64,000 nucleotides of DNA from Porodaedalea pini (taxonomy: Eukaryota; Basidiomycota; Agaricomycetes; Hymenochaetales; Hymenochaetaceae): contig NBAY01000025.1 in NCBI GenBank assembly GCA_002794775.1, positions 496,001 through 560,000 on the forward strand, given 5' to 3'. Below the pieces are notes generated by a model. That model did no database searches, was not told the origin of the DNA, and saw nothing but the letters and a program-made list of their open reading frames with translations. The translations under genes and the position numbers were made by a program. Below, in pieces: positions 1 through 10,116 of this stretch; position 1 is the first letter of the stretch, and each line of letters begins with the position of its first letter.

Positions 1-239
1 GCTCTGTTATGCAGCGCAATCACTTCGAAACTCTAAGTTCTGCATCACTCCCTAGTCCCTTGTGTTCGTGCCCTTTGTTCTCGATTCGTCCTTTCCTTTC
101 TCTCAAATTTGAAGGACTAGTACTGCGTCAACTGCGTACTACTTGTTGTGCTTGAAATCATGAAGCCCTGTTACTTGATGCTCTAGTCAATACTGCAATT
201 TTATATGTCAAAAAATTCTTTGTCATTCGTTCAGGATCT

Positions 240-2700
240 TAGGCATCTTCTCGTCGGGTTTGTTTATCAGCCAAATTACAAGTAGCACAGACAGCTGGCC
301 ACGCTGTGTGCCCCGTAACCTTGTGCACTTATCCTCGTTGTACACTTGTGATAGCTACCTTGCCCTCCATATCCAGCTTATCAACGGGGCACTGCTGCGG
401 TTGCTGCCCCGATCACACATTTGTGCCTTCGACAGACAGTAAGATATCCCGCTGGTTGTCAATAATGTTGTTCATGAGAACGAAGTTGAGGATCGAGCCC
501 AGCAGTGTTCCGGCAGTCTGTGCGGCGAATGCAGCACACGGCTCGAGCTTTATGTACTGTGCGACCCTGAGGTCGCGCAGAAGGAGCTGCGCTTGGTTTA
601 CGCTGTCTGTTGTACAGAAATCGCATTAGTTGGAGAGAAGAGAATGATCGGGTACACTAGAAACATACTGTATGAGAATAGCACAAAGTACGTGTTCGCC
701 ATGGGACGCCCTGGATGGATGAATCCCCCAATCATTTGAAAAAAATGGCTGGATGATAAATTGCAACCCTGTGATTGCGTACAGCGCGCCAAAGAAGAGG
801 ACATAAAATGCTCCCAGCATGAGTGATATCAGGAAGCCCCACTACGGCAGTGTAGAGTCGGTTTTATAGATAACAAGTGCGATGACCGAGCCGATAACCA
901 GCGTGACAAAGTACCAGCTGTTCGGTGCATCTGCATATTTGAGTATCTCGCGATAATGCGGGTTGATAGTCATGTCGCCCTCCATTTCCTTGTACGGCTG
1001 CTCGCGTTCGGTCCGTCCATCGTGCCGCCAAAATTTTCAGTCGAATGTCGCCCGTATGTTGCGCAGCTGTGATGGCGTGAGCCAAGACCATGCTGAGGAA
1101 ATATCGTCGAAATTCCAGAGAAGGAGGTGCGTGAATGTCGCGGCCATGCCGAGGTTAGTTACGAGTAATTGCACAACCCAGGTTCCGGCACATTATGGGA
1201 GTCCCTGCTCAGCGAGGAGTGTCGGGTCTACTTCAAAGTTATCGTTGAGGATTAAAAGTTGATCATAAACAGTTCCACTCTTGTAGAAGACTTCTTGGGA
1301 CAACTAGAATGTAAATAAGTGTAGCTCCAAAGGATGAAACGGTGGTCCGCTCACGAAAGGGAAATTACGCGATTGCCAGATATTCTTGTAGAAGACAGCA
1401 CAGAAGACAACCCTGTAGATCAAGTCAGACATCCTGAGACCTATATCGGAGTGAAAACACGTATATGCATAGAAGATAGCCCAGCAAATTACTGAATTGC
1501 GCCTGCAGGGGAATGGTAAAATGATTTGCGCCACCTGAAATGTACTGCCAGTCGAAGCAAAGAGAAAGGAGTCCGAGGCCCTCATTCCCGTTTGATCCTC
1601 CAAAGATACGCGTGAAGTCTGCAGAGTTCGGATTTGCAAGGCAGAAGATTGAAAAGCCCGTGATGAGAGGGAATATCCACTCAGGAAAAAGTTCCCAAAT
1701 GAAGATACTAGGAGTCATGACAGTTACTAGTTAGTGCAGACAAGATTTGAACAATACGGGTAACATACGCAAAGAAAGCTATGTAGAAAAGTTGAAATTT
1801 CTTCTTCGCATTGCTTCCGACATTGAAGAACGCACCAAACATAGAGATAAGAGGAAGAACACCAGGATAGAGCATCTTCTACGGGTAGAGCAAGATTGCT
1901 AGTGAGGAGTATACAAATAAGCTCGTGTCGGAGCACTGAAAGCAATTCAGCTAGACTCACGTCGCATTAGACCTCCGATACCATACCCGATCATTTGGCT
2001 GCTGAACATAAGGAAAATGCTAGCGGCAAGGTTTGGGTTGATATTGTAGTAGAGGCGCCGTATCGCTAGTACTTCCGTTCCAAGCGCGCTGTTCGCAGCA
2101 GCGCTAGCCACTATGACAATCATCGCATTTTCCTTTCTGTTGAAGGGCCCCGGGTTAAGGTATTGGAACCAATCTCTTGTTGGGATAAGAGTCTCCATTG
2201 CGAGTCCGAGGACGTAGGCGATAGCTGCAAGGAACATGGCTGAGACGAGCACGGTTTGTGGCTTGAAGTAGTAGATCTCGGCTGGAAATGGATTTCACGA
2301 TTCCAATTTAGATATCAGAAGACAGATTTCAGAAAAAAGGAGAGTCCGTACCGAGAACACCGCCAAAGGTACTCAAGCCCAAGCCGATGACGAGGACGCG
2401 AAATGTCCAAGGATTGAGACTCGGATCATCCTCGACGCTGATGACATGCGTAACAAGATCTCTTGCATAGCTAAGAATTTCGCCCGTGTCGCTAGCGTCG
2501 TCACTGCTAGAACTAGCGTCGCCGAGGTATGAGTAGGCCTTGGTGAGTCTTAGGCCAGTGAGCGCTGCCGCAACCTCACGCATGTTCTTGAAGTGTGTGC
2601 GGAGGTACTCGCCGCATGCGCGGGAGGCTGGACAGAACGGAGAACCCGACCAAAAGCATGTTAGCACTGGCGGAACGCATCTTTTTCGGGATTGGTCGCA
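240..2700 (-). pseudogene. OPT-family oligopeptide transporter pseudogene
   Basis: The translated minus strand follows the oligopeptide transporter (OPT) family nearly end to end. These are proton-coupled plasma-membrane importers of small peptides. Seen in order: a pre-membrane segment with ISVEDDPSLNPWTFR (~2400-2470), FGGVLAEIYYFKPQTVLVS across an intron (2282-2351), NPGPFNRKENAMIVI (~2130), IFGGSNGNEGLGLLSLCFDW (~1560), SGTVYDQLLILNDNFEVD (~1240), HPGRPMANTYFVLFSY (~690) and LLLRDLRVAQYIKLEP (~560). It is broken: a stop replaces an expected Tyr at 1193-1195 and expected Trp codons at 842-844 and 413-415, and a run of seven T instead of six near 737-743 shifts the frame. A second shift is likely near 1440. 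Several canonical introns are still visible, so this is a decayed genomic copy, not a retrocopy. The N-terminus is poorly defined. Family assignment is firm; the substrate is unknown. Confidence 0.88.
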
Positions 2701-2884
2701 AGCACGGCGGAAGCGTAGCGGACTGTCAGACAGTTGAGCTCATATAGCAGACGAGCAGCAATACGGCGGCACTTACCCATTGTTTGGTGTCTTGAGGCTG
2801 CTCTCGAAGGCGTGAACGATGAGGGGTAACTTTCGACGACGGATGTTGCTGTATAGTTTCACCGTACATAGTACTAGTGTTGCG

Positions 2885-3290
2885 TTCGCACACTCTTTTC
2901 GGCCTAGCGAAAGCATACGTCTTTGCTCTGCAACATGTGGGACAAGATAAAGACAGCAGCGACATTTGGGCAGAATACATTCAATTCGTCAAGTCTAGAC
3001 CGGCAAATTCGACCTGGGAAGAACAGCAAAAATGGACATGCTACGCAAGATCTACCAGCGTGCCATTCAAATTCCGCTCGAGGACGTTGAAATGCTCTGG
3101 AAAGACTACGAAGCGTTTGAGAACAGTCTGAACAAAAAACGGTGGGTGCCTCCTTAGTACCAGTCAGTGTAGTGCAACACTGAAGCATCCCTGCAGGCAA
3201 AGACATTTTTGCAAGATTCAACACCAGCACACATGCAAGCCCAAACGAGATTACGTGAGCTCCGCAAGCATCTCCATCAGGAAAAACCTC
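2885..3290 (+). pseudogene. rna14: RNA14 (CstF-77-like) gene fragment, frameshifted
   Basis: A stretch reading YVFALQHVGQDKDSSDIW, then STWEEQQK, then after a one-base loss near 3030 the frame of [20 protein letters not shown]. It continues across an apparent intron (~3145-3200) into FLQDSTPAHMQAQ. These are HAT-repeat residues of Rna14, a scaffold subunit of mRNA 3'-end cleavage factor. Only about 130 of the usual 800 or so residues are present, with no start or stop. The intron shows it came from genomic DNA. It sits between the OPT and ProRS pseudogenes and is non-functional. Identification rests on remembered family motifs and is fairly secure. Confidence 0.75.
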
Positions 3291-3302
3291 CCGGCTAGAA
3301 AC

Positions 3303-3330
3303 CGTAGAATATGTAGAATATGTAGAATAT
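3303..3330 (+). repeat. Short tandem repeat, 9-bp unit
   Basis: Three near-perfect units of TAGAATATG just 3' of the RNA14 fragment. The AT-rich stretch to 3540 holds no gene I can support. Confidence 0.6.
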
Positions 3331-3539
3331 TCAAGCAATTCTAATGGATTCTGGCCGATTCCGATTCCAACGGAATCCCAAGCATCGTACAATTATGAGC
3401 AGATTCTATGTATTCCAAAAAATTCTAATAGCATTTCACACCGTTTCTTACTGGTTTTAGGTGGCATTCCAAACTTTTCAATCATTTTCTTACAGATTCT
3501 TGTGGCAATTGAGTGTATTTAAACAAATTCTAAGCTAAA

Positions 3540-5372
3540 AGGATGCCACGACCGGTCGTCGGAATGAAGCCTTTCACGGTCATCATGTACAGACCACCGG
3601 CGAACCTCTTCTCAGACTTGATGCCCGGGATGACGGGTACGGCAAGCAGCTCCTTTTGTACATGCGACGATGTAAGGCGCCGCAGCATCGGTCTTGAGTT
3701 CCACAAAACCTACCTTGTGAAGCTTGGTCTCCCCGGTTTTGAGAGCACGCAAGTATGAAGCAATGTCAGCACGACATCGTCCCATTGTCACGACGCGCAG
3801 GCAAGTCATGTATCTTGCCTTCGCGTGCTCGAACATCTCCTGTTGGATAGCCTTGAGAAATGCAAGCACGGCAGTCTCCTTCAAGCCCGTAACACGTCGC
3901 ACAGAAAGTGTTTGCTTCTGAATATCAACCGGACCGAGTTCAAGGCGAAGTGGAACACCCTGGACAAAAAGCCATTTGTAAGACCACAGGAAAACCGAGA
4001 AATAAGGAATAATTGAATTTTCGCGCCTTCTGTTCCCAGTCGTTGAACTTGTAGCCAGGAGTGTAGTCGTCCCTTACAACCACCTTCGCGCTTTCCTGAG
4101 CGTCTTCGCGAGCTCCTCACAGCGGTTGTATAACTCCTGCTTATTAGTGCGCATGGTGATACCGCAGGGGACAACGATTGCTTGGGCGCGAGCGACGCGT
4201 GATGGGAGAACAAAACCCTGGTTGTCGCCATGAATCACGACCATGATTCCGACCGTGCGCGTGCTAAGGCCCAACGAGTTCTGCCACAGAACAATTTGCC
4301 ACCGTTCGGACCCGTACCCTGCGGATCGTCCAGGTCTTCGACCACGACGTTGAACATCTCTGGCCGCGAGAAGTCTTGGCCAAGCTAATGCAACGTCGCA
4401 GCTTGGATGCCACGGCCGGTCGTCGTGTAAAGACCACCGGCAAACTTCTCCTTCTCCGACTTGATGCCTGTGATGACGGGTACGGTAAGCAGCACCTCGT
4501 ACACGCGACGATGAAAATCGAGAATTTCCCGTACTTCAGTGTCGGCCTCCTTCGTGAGATGCGCAGTGTGGCCTTCTTGCCATAGGAACTCGCGCGTACG
4601 GAGGAATGGCTGGGGGCTCTTAAACTCCCAGCGCGCAACACTGATCCACTGGTTGGGCTTGAGGGGTAGATCACGATAGCTCTTGATACATTTGGTGTAG
4701 TAGGGATACATGGCCGTTTCTGTAGTCAGACGGATTGCTATGGGCTCCTCAAGCTCGGAGCTCCCTCTGAAGGCGCATGTCATATCGACCTTAATCAGCG
4801 CCTATAATACTTGTCAGCACAAAGTAAGGGATTACAGAACAATCAACGCACGTTCGTATACCAACCCGGAAAGTCGTCGACCTCTTTCTTCATGCCAATA
4901 GCAATCTTCACCGTGCCGTCAATTCTCCCTTCCTCTTTCGTTGCCTTTTCCTGGGCGGCAATTGCAGACGTGCGCACAGCAGGCGCCACAGCCTCGGCCT
5001 TGAGTTCTACGAAATCTACCTCATGAAGCTTGGTCTCCCCGTTTTCGAGAGCACGCAAGTATGAAGCAATGTTGGTTCCAGGGAGGAAGACAGTAAAATC
5101 AGAGGCGAGCGCATGTATGGCGAAGAGGGAAGTCGATGATGTGAGTGATGCATCAAGGACCGTGAACACCTTTGGGAATGTGTTTGCGTCAAGTGCTAAT
5201 GATGAAACTGGACGAACTTTAACAATGCTTGTGGACAGATAAAGAGACTGTGCTCATGGGAGTCCTTGTCCAACACGAAAATTTATTTTAGCAGGTCCGG
5301 CGATGCGTGCAATGACGACAACAGGAACTGTTGCGGCAGACTTTACGGTCTTCGGCTTGAAGACGAGCATTC
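3540..5372 (-). pseudogene. Cytosolic prolyl-tRNA synthetase pseudogene, internally rearranged
   Basis: The minus strand carries class II ProRS signatures: [40 protein letters not shown] (4560-4620), [20 protein letters not shown] (4410-4470), GLSTRTVGIMVVIHGDNQGF (~4210-4270), and upstream the N-terminal editing-like region (SYLRALENGETKLHEVDFVE, ~5010-5070) and a plausible start near 5372. The enzyme charges tRNA-Pro. The gene is dead: the segment between the N-terminal region and TETAMYPYY, including most of motif 1, is missing, frames break repeatedly, and at 3540-3780 a second copy of the N-terminal piece is fused to a second copy of the KSEK..FAGG piece. The 3540 copy keeps a VKGFIPT stretch that the 4440 copy has lost, so the two diverged independently. 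The C-terminal domain lies around 3780-3900. Confidence 0.85.
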
Positions 5373-5665
5373 TAATAAGTTGAAAGTTGGAAGTCGGATG
5401 GCATGTTGCCTGCGGCAGTGAGTGCATCCCACCAGGTGGCCGGCGAGGCTACCGCTTCGCGTGTGATGGTTGCGGTGGGTGTGATCGAGGGTTTTTTCAG
5501 ACGTTCTGTAAGGACGTCGGCACCAGACATATTGGAGTGGCAGCAGATGTGAAGGCGATGTGTGCGTGTCGCGTCAACGAAAACGTAATACGCCTCGTGA
5601 TTTTTGATTTAGGCCCCGTGACAGATATTTAGGCCCCGTGCACTTTGTTACTGGCCCCGCTCCTA

Positions 5666-6671
5666 TATGACGTACCAACGTAACAAAAAATCAAGTTCCC
5701 CCCGGAGGCAGATGCACGTGCTCAGTAAATCCCAAATTCAGTAACAGCTGCCCTATTTAGACATTAAAAAAGTCATGTGATGTATTTTTGTCCGGGGTAC
5801 TTTCATATTTTTGTTGCTTGTAAATGTTGGCCCCGGATTGGAGCCATATAAATGGCATGTTAGACTACAAATATGTTTTTATGTCATGTGACAATATGTT
5901 TTTTTCTGACAGGCCTAGGTCCCGGAGGAACCAAAAATCCCCCGGAGTTTCGATCACGTGACAATCATTTGAGAGCGGTGATCACTGCATTTCAGCACCT
6001 CAAAAAGTTGTAAAATACATATCTCATTCAATTCTTCATGGAATTTCTTCAAATAGATTGCTAAATTCATCATATGATATATATAAAATAATTCTGAGCT
6101 TTAAATGTGAAGTAACGATGTGTAATGTCCATGTTGAAAATAATAGGTGTATTGTCAGGCAGAATCCTTGCCTGGTTTTCCTGAGCTCAAATTTGAAGAT
6201 AAAGATATGAAACCTGTTGGTGAATTGTATTCATGGGTTATCAGGATTTTAGAACTACTTGGGACATCTTAGAAAAATTTTGTGGAGGCAATTTGTCTCA
6301 AGTAAGATAGACCCTCTTTCACTTGTCAGACTAATTGCATACACTCTCTTTACTGAATAGGTTCTTATATGCATAGTAAATGATTCAGGTAATTTTTTGA
6401 AATTTAGTGACTCAATTCCATAGAGAAATGAGCAAGTTAGTGATTTTTGAAGCTGAAAAAAAGGTATTTTATGCATGACAAATCCACTTTCTGGGGGTTG
6501 TCTATTAATATTCTCCGGGGTGTCTTGTGCTCCAGGGGTGTTTTGCTCTCCGGGGGGTGTTTTTGCTCTCCGGGGGTATGTCACATGCTCCGGGGAATTT
6601 TTTCTTGTCTCCGGGGGTTAAACAAACTCTCCGGGGGGGAACTTGATTTTTTGTTACGTTGGTACGTCATA
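5666..6671. mobile_element. Non-autonomous DNA transposon (MITE-like), ~1.0 kb
   Basis: Left end 5666-5706 begins TATGACGTACCAACGTAACA, and the right end 6630-6671 is its inverted copy over ~41 bp with one indel. The element is flanked by CTCCTA at 5660-5665 and 6672-6677, a 6-bp target-site duplication. The interior is AT-rich and has no credible ORF. The right 130 bp holds six or so copies of a CTCCGGGG core spaced about 20-25 bp apart, and the left third has inverted single copies. These resemble subterminal transposase-binding sites. The superfamily is not assigned. Confidence 0.85.
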
Positions 6672-6677
6672 CTCCTA

Positions 6678-7166
6678 GCCTTTTGAGTCATAACTCAAGA
6701 ATGGCTGGGCGTATCGCAGTGATATTGGTGCCGATCTAAAGCTATTGATGAGTATAGTACAAGAAAAATAAGGGCACATAGAAACTCGACCTAATTAGGA
6801 AATTACGAGCAGAACACTCTTGAGCAACACCGCCCAGGTCACCAACTTGTAATGAGACAACCACAGCATGTACAGCCATAGTAAGACATGATCTGGAGAG
6901 GTTATGATGCTAAGAATGAGGGAAAAATAATGAACTGTTACCACATATAGTGATTCGCCTGCGAGAGTGTGCTGAAGGAATGGCAGGCTTGTGCAGCTGC
7001 CGCCTGGCCACCCAAGTCTAATTTTGACTCCTGAGGCGACGCAGACATTTAAATTAGATATATGAGAGTTATATAATACCATGTATATACTTGGAATGCC
7101 ACCAAAATCAATAGTTGTAATACTATAATACTAACAGTGCAGGGGCAGGACATTGTGAGACCACGT
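6678..7166. other. Intergenic, no gene seen
   Basis: AT-rich sequence between the MITE and palindrome 1. Only short chance ORFs are present and I see no RNA gene or repeat. Confidence 0.5.
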
Positions 7167-7200
7167 GATGTCAAGACCCGCGCGCGCGGGTCTTGACATC
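7167..7200. repeat. Perfect 34-bp palindrome 1
   Basis: GATGTCAAGACCCGCGC followed directly by its exact reverse complement, with no loop and a CG-alternating centre. CACGTG overlaps the left edge (7162-7167). It lies about 190 bp 3' of the kinase gene stop at 7389. A near-identical palindrome occurs at 14550-14583. Confidence 0.95.
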
Positions 7201-7388
7201 GGGATGCAAATCCCGTGCACAGAGCGTCGATCGCACACAACTTTATAAATTGCTTCCAGTAAAGAAATTACAGTATATTGTGTGCAATGTCCATGTAATG
7301 TATGTAAACTAGATATACATGCATTGATATATACGGAGTGAGGAAGATAATGGAAAGTTAAAAGAAAAGGAAAACAACAGTAAGAAAA

Positions 7389-8512
7389 TCACGAAAGTAA
7401 TGAGATAGCATGTCCAGCAGTTGGTCGAGCAAGGGGATCCCTCACACGGCACTGGCTTGATAAATCCAGAAAACAGATAGAAAGTTCACCCACAACAATT
7501 TCATTGTCATTGAGGATGTCGGGCAGCGAGTCCGTCATGAGAGCAATGATAAACGCAGGATCCTTCAAGGAATTGAAAGCTGGCTTTTGAATTGCAATCT
7601 ACAAGAGCAAAAAGTATTTAGAGGTGAATAGTAAACAGTCAGAGAAGAAATCGAACCTCTATTATGAGTATGCCAATGGAATACATGTCTGATGCAGTGG
7701 TTGGACTATTTTCCTCAAGAATCAGCTCTGGCGCCGTCCAACGGTTGCATCCGGCCTCATAAGGCTCTTCATCGGATAGTCCTGCAAGCCTAGAAGAACG
7801 ACCAAAATCTGACAGTAGTGGCTGCCATGTATCAGACAGCAAAATATTTTCCTGCAGAAAGACATAAATGAATAGAAAACGATGGAGGAGGTTTGGTAAA
7901 CGTACTGCGTGAATGTCGCCGTGAGAGATCCCGTTGTCGTGCAAGTACTGAAGCGCGCAACAGCACCCTTTAATCTATGAAAATGGAAGATGAACAGCTT
8001 AATGGAAAGTGAAGAAGACGAGAAAAGAAGAGGACATACTATATTGGCTAGTTGCACAAAACGCGGTTGGAGTAGCGGCCTGCAGGAGCCATTGTGCATG
8101 AACGGAGAGACCATAGAAGGGAAGGGCAGGTTATTCGGGATAGATATCCCTAAGAAAGGAAGGATGTTCGGATGATTAAGGGAGCTCCATATTTCAATCT
8201 CCCTTTCGTCCATCTAACGGGATGCATATATTCAAGTCAGTAAAACACGAATTGAAAGCAGCAGTGAGTTAAGCAGACGCATACCTTCTGGGTGCACATT
8301 TTGTTTCCTTTGCCTCGAAGAAGGACCACCTTCACAGCGAGTTTGCCCATAGTGGACGTCGCGATGAGATTAACGTCAGCGTAGCCGCCTCCACGAAGGA
8401 AAGACATGGAGCCGCTTTTGATTATGGAGGTGAAGTCTTGATAAGTTCTTTTTTTTCCTGACAGCGCGGAGTCGAAGGAGCGGTTAAAATCACTAAAAAT
8501 GACTGCAGACAT
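7389..8512 (-). CDS. Protein kinase (TKL-like, fungal expansion)
   Basis: A complete kinase domain in five or more exons with ~45-70 bp introns. In order: a glycine-loop remnant (LRGGGYADV), the ATP-lysine in GKLAVKVV, an alpha-C region (EIEIWSSLNHPNILPFLG), the catalytic loop HGDIHAENILL, SDFGRSS (DFG), TAPELI, a DMYSIGILIIEV helix, and a C-terminal CRVRDPLARPTAGHA typical of the last kinase helix before the TGA at 7389-7391. Catalytic Asp, DFG Asp and Asn are present; the usual HRDLKPEN lysine is His. Penultimate intron: TTCGATTT to TTGTAG near 7606-7660. The start is taken at MSAVIFSD; an upstream in-frame Met lies near 8530. A TATA-like TATAAATG (minus) is at 8548-8555. Substrate unknown. 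It looks intact. Confidence 0.8.
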
Positions 8513-8547
8513 AGCGAGGTGAGTTTGCAAGAGTATCGTTCATGGTG

Positions 8548-8555
8548 CATTTATA
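8548..8555 (-). promoter_or_regulatory. TATA-like box of the 7389-8512 kinase
   Basis: On the minus strand TATAAATG lies about 36 bp upstream of the chosen kinase start, next to the tandem duplication. Position fits a core promoter with a short leader; not proven. Confidence 0.4.
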
Positions 8556-8565
8556 GAGTGGCATT

Positions 8566-8861
8566 GCAGGTTGTTCAACGATGCAGAGCGTTTCGTATCA
8601 CCACAGCTCACAACGAAGTTGACCCTAGCACGGTGGTGGAATAAAAGAAAGATTAGTTTGGGCTGCGCACATAGTTACGTTTCAGAATGAACTCAGCTGC
8701 GGTCCATGGGGAAGCAGGTTGTTCAGTGATGCAGAGCGTGTCGTATCGCAGCCCACATCGAAGTTGACCCTAGCACAGCGGCGGAATAAAAAAAAACTTA
8801 GTCTGGGCTGCGCATATAGTTACATTTCAGAATGAACTCAGCTGAGGTCCATGGGGGGGAA
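8566..8861. repeat. 148-bp tandem duplication upstream of the kinase
   Basis: Two head-to-tail units start GCAGGTTGTTCA at 8566 and 8714 and stay highly similar to the shared end TGAACTCAGCTG..GTCCATGGGG. They differ by scattered substitutions and small indels. They lie directly upstream of the kinase promoter. Confidence 0.85.
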
Positions 8862-9214
8862 GCGGCAGGCGCTGTTGCCAATAGCACTGACTAGTCCTGT
8901 CGCCATGTCCGTTGTTTTTTTCCCATCGACGAGCGTAGCATATGAGGCCCGGGCCAGCAAGTTTCGACGATTCTGTGCAGCTCGGGGTTTCCAGAACAAG
9001 AAGCTCGTTAAGTTGGCCTTCTTGCAAGACGAAGAGACAAAAGCCAAGCAACAAACGAGTCGAGGTCGTGTTCAGTGAGCTCGGGGCTTTCTGTACCGCA
9101 AGGCCGAGTGTGGAAACAGTGCATATACAATTTAGAATCGAAGAACGATATATCAATCAAAATATGCTTAAGAAGCACAAACTTCATCGACTTCCCTTGT
9201 TGTGTGGCTAGAGA

Positions 9215-9586
9215 TCATGCTTCTTGGGTATAAGGTTGCAGGCCGGAGGTTAGGTATGTCTGAAATCCCGACTGAAAGCTGCGCTTCTTTGATTTCTCAA
9301 TAAACTCAGATGATGAATTTGCGGGAATCTCAGTCTCAGGTTGGCCAGACAACAAGTTCTCAGTAATCTCAGTCTCATGCCGGCCGGACAACAAGCTCCC
9401 AGTATTCTCAGTCTTGGGTTGTCCGGCCAACAAGTTCTCAGCAAACTCACTTAGAGTGCGTTCGGCTGCACTTTCACGCGCGATCACAATCTTGCTCTGT
9501 CGTGATTTGCAACTTGTGCAAATCGCGGTAGAGGGTGTGGGAAATGACCAGAGATTTTGGCTGCGAGTTGTGGTCGGGGTGCTCAC
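9215..9586 (-). CDS. Hypothetical ORF with 13-aa repeats
   Basis: A 123-codon open frame starting MSTPTTTRSQNLW. Its centre has three 39-bp (13-aa) repeats of the form NLLSGQPETEITE, beginning at about 9350, 9389 and 9428 on the plus strand. There is no recognised domain, no signal peptide and no membrane segment. Part of its coding sequence (around IARESAAERTL) is repeated inverted at 9921-9952, outside the ORF, suggesting a decayed duplication. It may be the remains of a longer gene; a second open stretch on the same strand (8827-9156) could be a downstream exon. Coding status is doubtful. Confidence 0.3.
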   Translation of the reverse strand: MSTPTTTRSQNLWSFPTPSTAICTSCKSRQSKIVIARESAAERTLSEFAENLLAGQPKTENTGSLLSGRHETEITENLLSGQPETEIPANSSSEFIEKSKKRSFQSGFQTYLTSGLQPYTQEA

Positions 9587-9952
9587 ATTTGACGAGCAAC
9601 AGAAACATCATATTGCAGTACACTTAAAAATATTCTAAGCCAGCAAAATTACAGGTCTTGATCTTGACATTATTTTTCTCAATTTTTATTTATTTATCAG
9701 TCATGTTGTTTGTGCTTGATGGAAGAGATACTGCAATATGAGAGATGTGAAGCAATATCGCGATCTGAAAAACAGGTCTGAGCTGTATTTATTTTTGAGT
9801 GGTGTATCTCAATCTGAGATAGAGATACAAGGTCATGATAGAGGTCGCCGAACACATCCCAAAAATCTCTTTTCAAGATAGAGATAGAGGGAACTCATGA
9901 TCTCAAATTTGGCAGGGAATATCGCGCGTGATACTGCAGCCGAACGCACTCT
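9453..9952. repeat. Inverted 32-bp repeat pair
   Basis: 9453-9484 (AGAGTGCGTTCGGCTGCACT...) matches the reverse complement of 9921-9952 at 29 of 32 bases. The intervening ~440 bp is AT-rich and holds repeats of GAGATAGAGAT. No coding sequence is evident from 9590 to 10116. Confidence 0.75.
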
Positions 9953-10116
9953 TAGATTCGGAACTGATCTCCACCTATTGTGAGGCAAATCGGGCATACA
10001 CCGCTGTCTAGCACACAAAGAGCGGTATGGTCACTCTTCCTAGTCAGAATTCTTGCCCCCAAAAAATTGGTTTCATTCCGCAACGGCATATTACTTGTAT
10101 GGATAATTACTTCCCG

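Noticed and set aside
9..230. Gene at the left window edge
   Set aside because: No sustained reading frame or motif; likely the 3' flank of the OPT pseudogene.
3303..3330. CRISPR-like array
   Set aside because: Only three 9-bp units with no spacers, in a eukaryotic genome.
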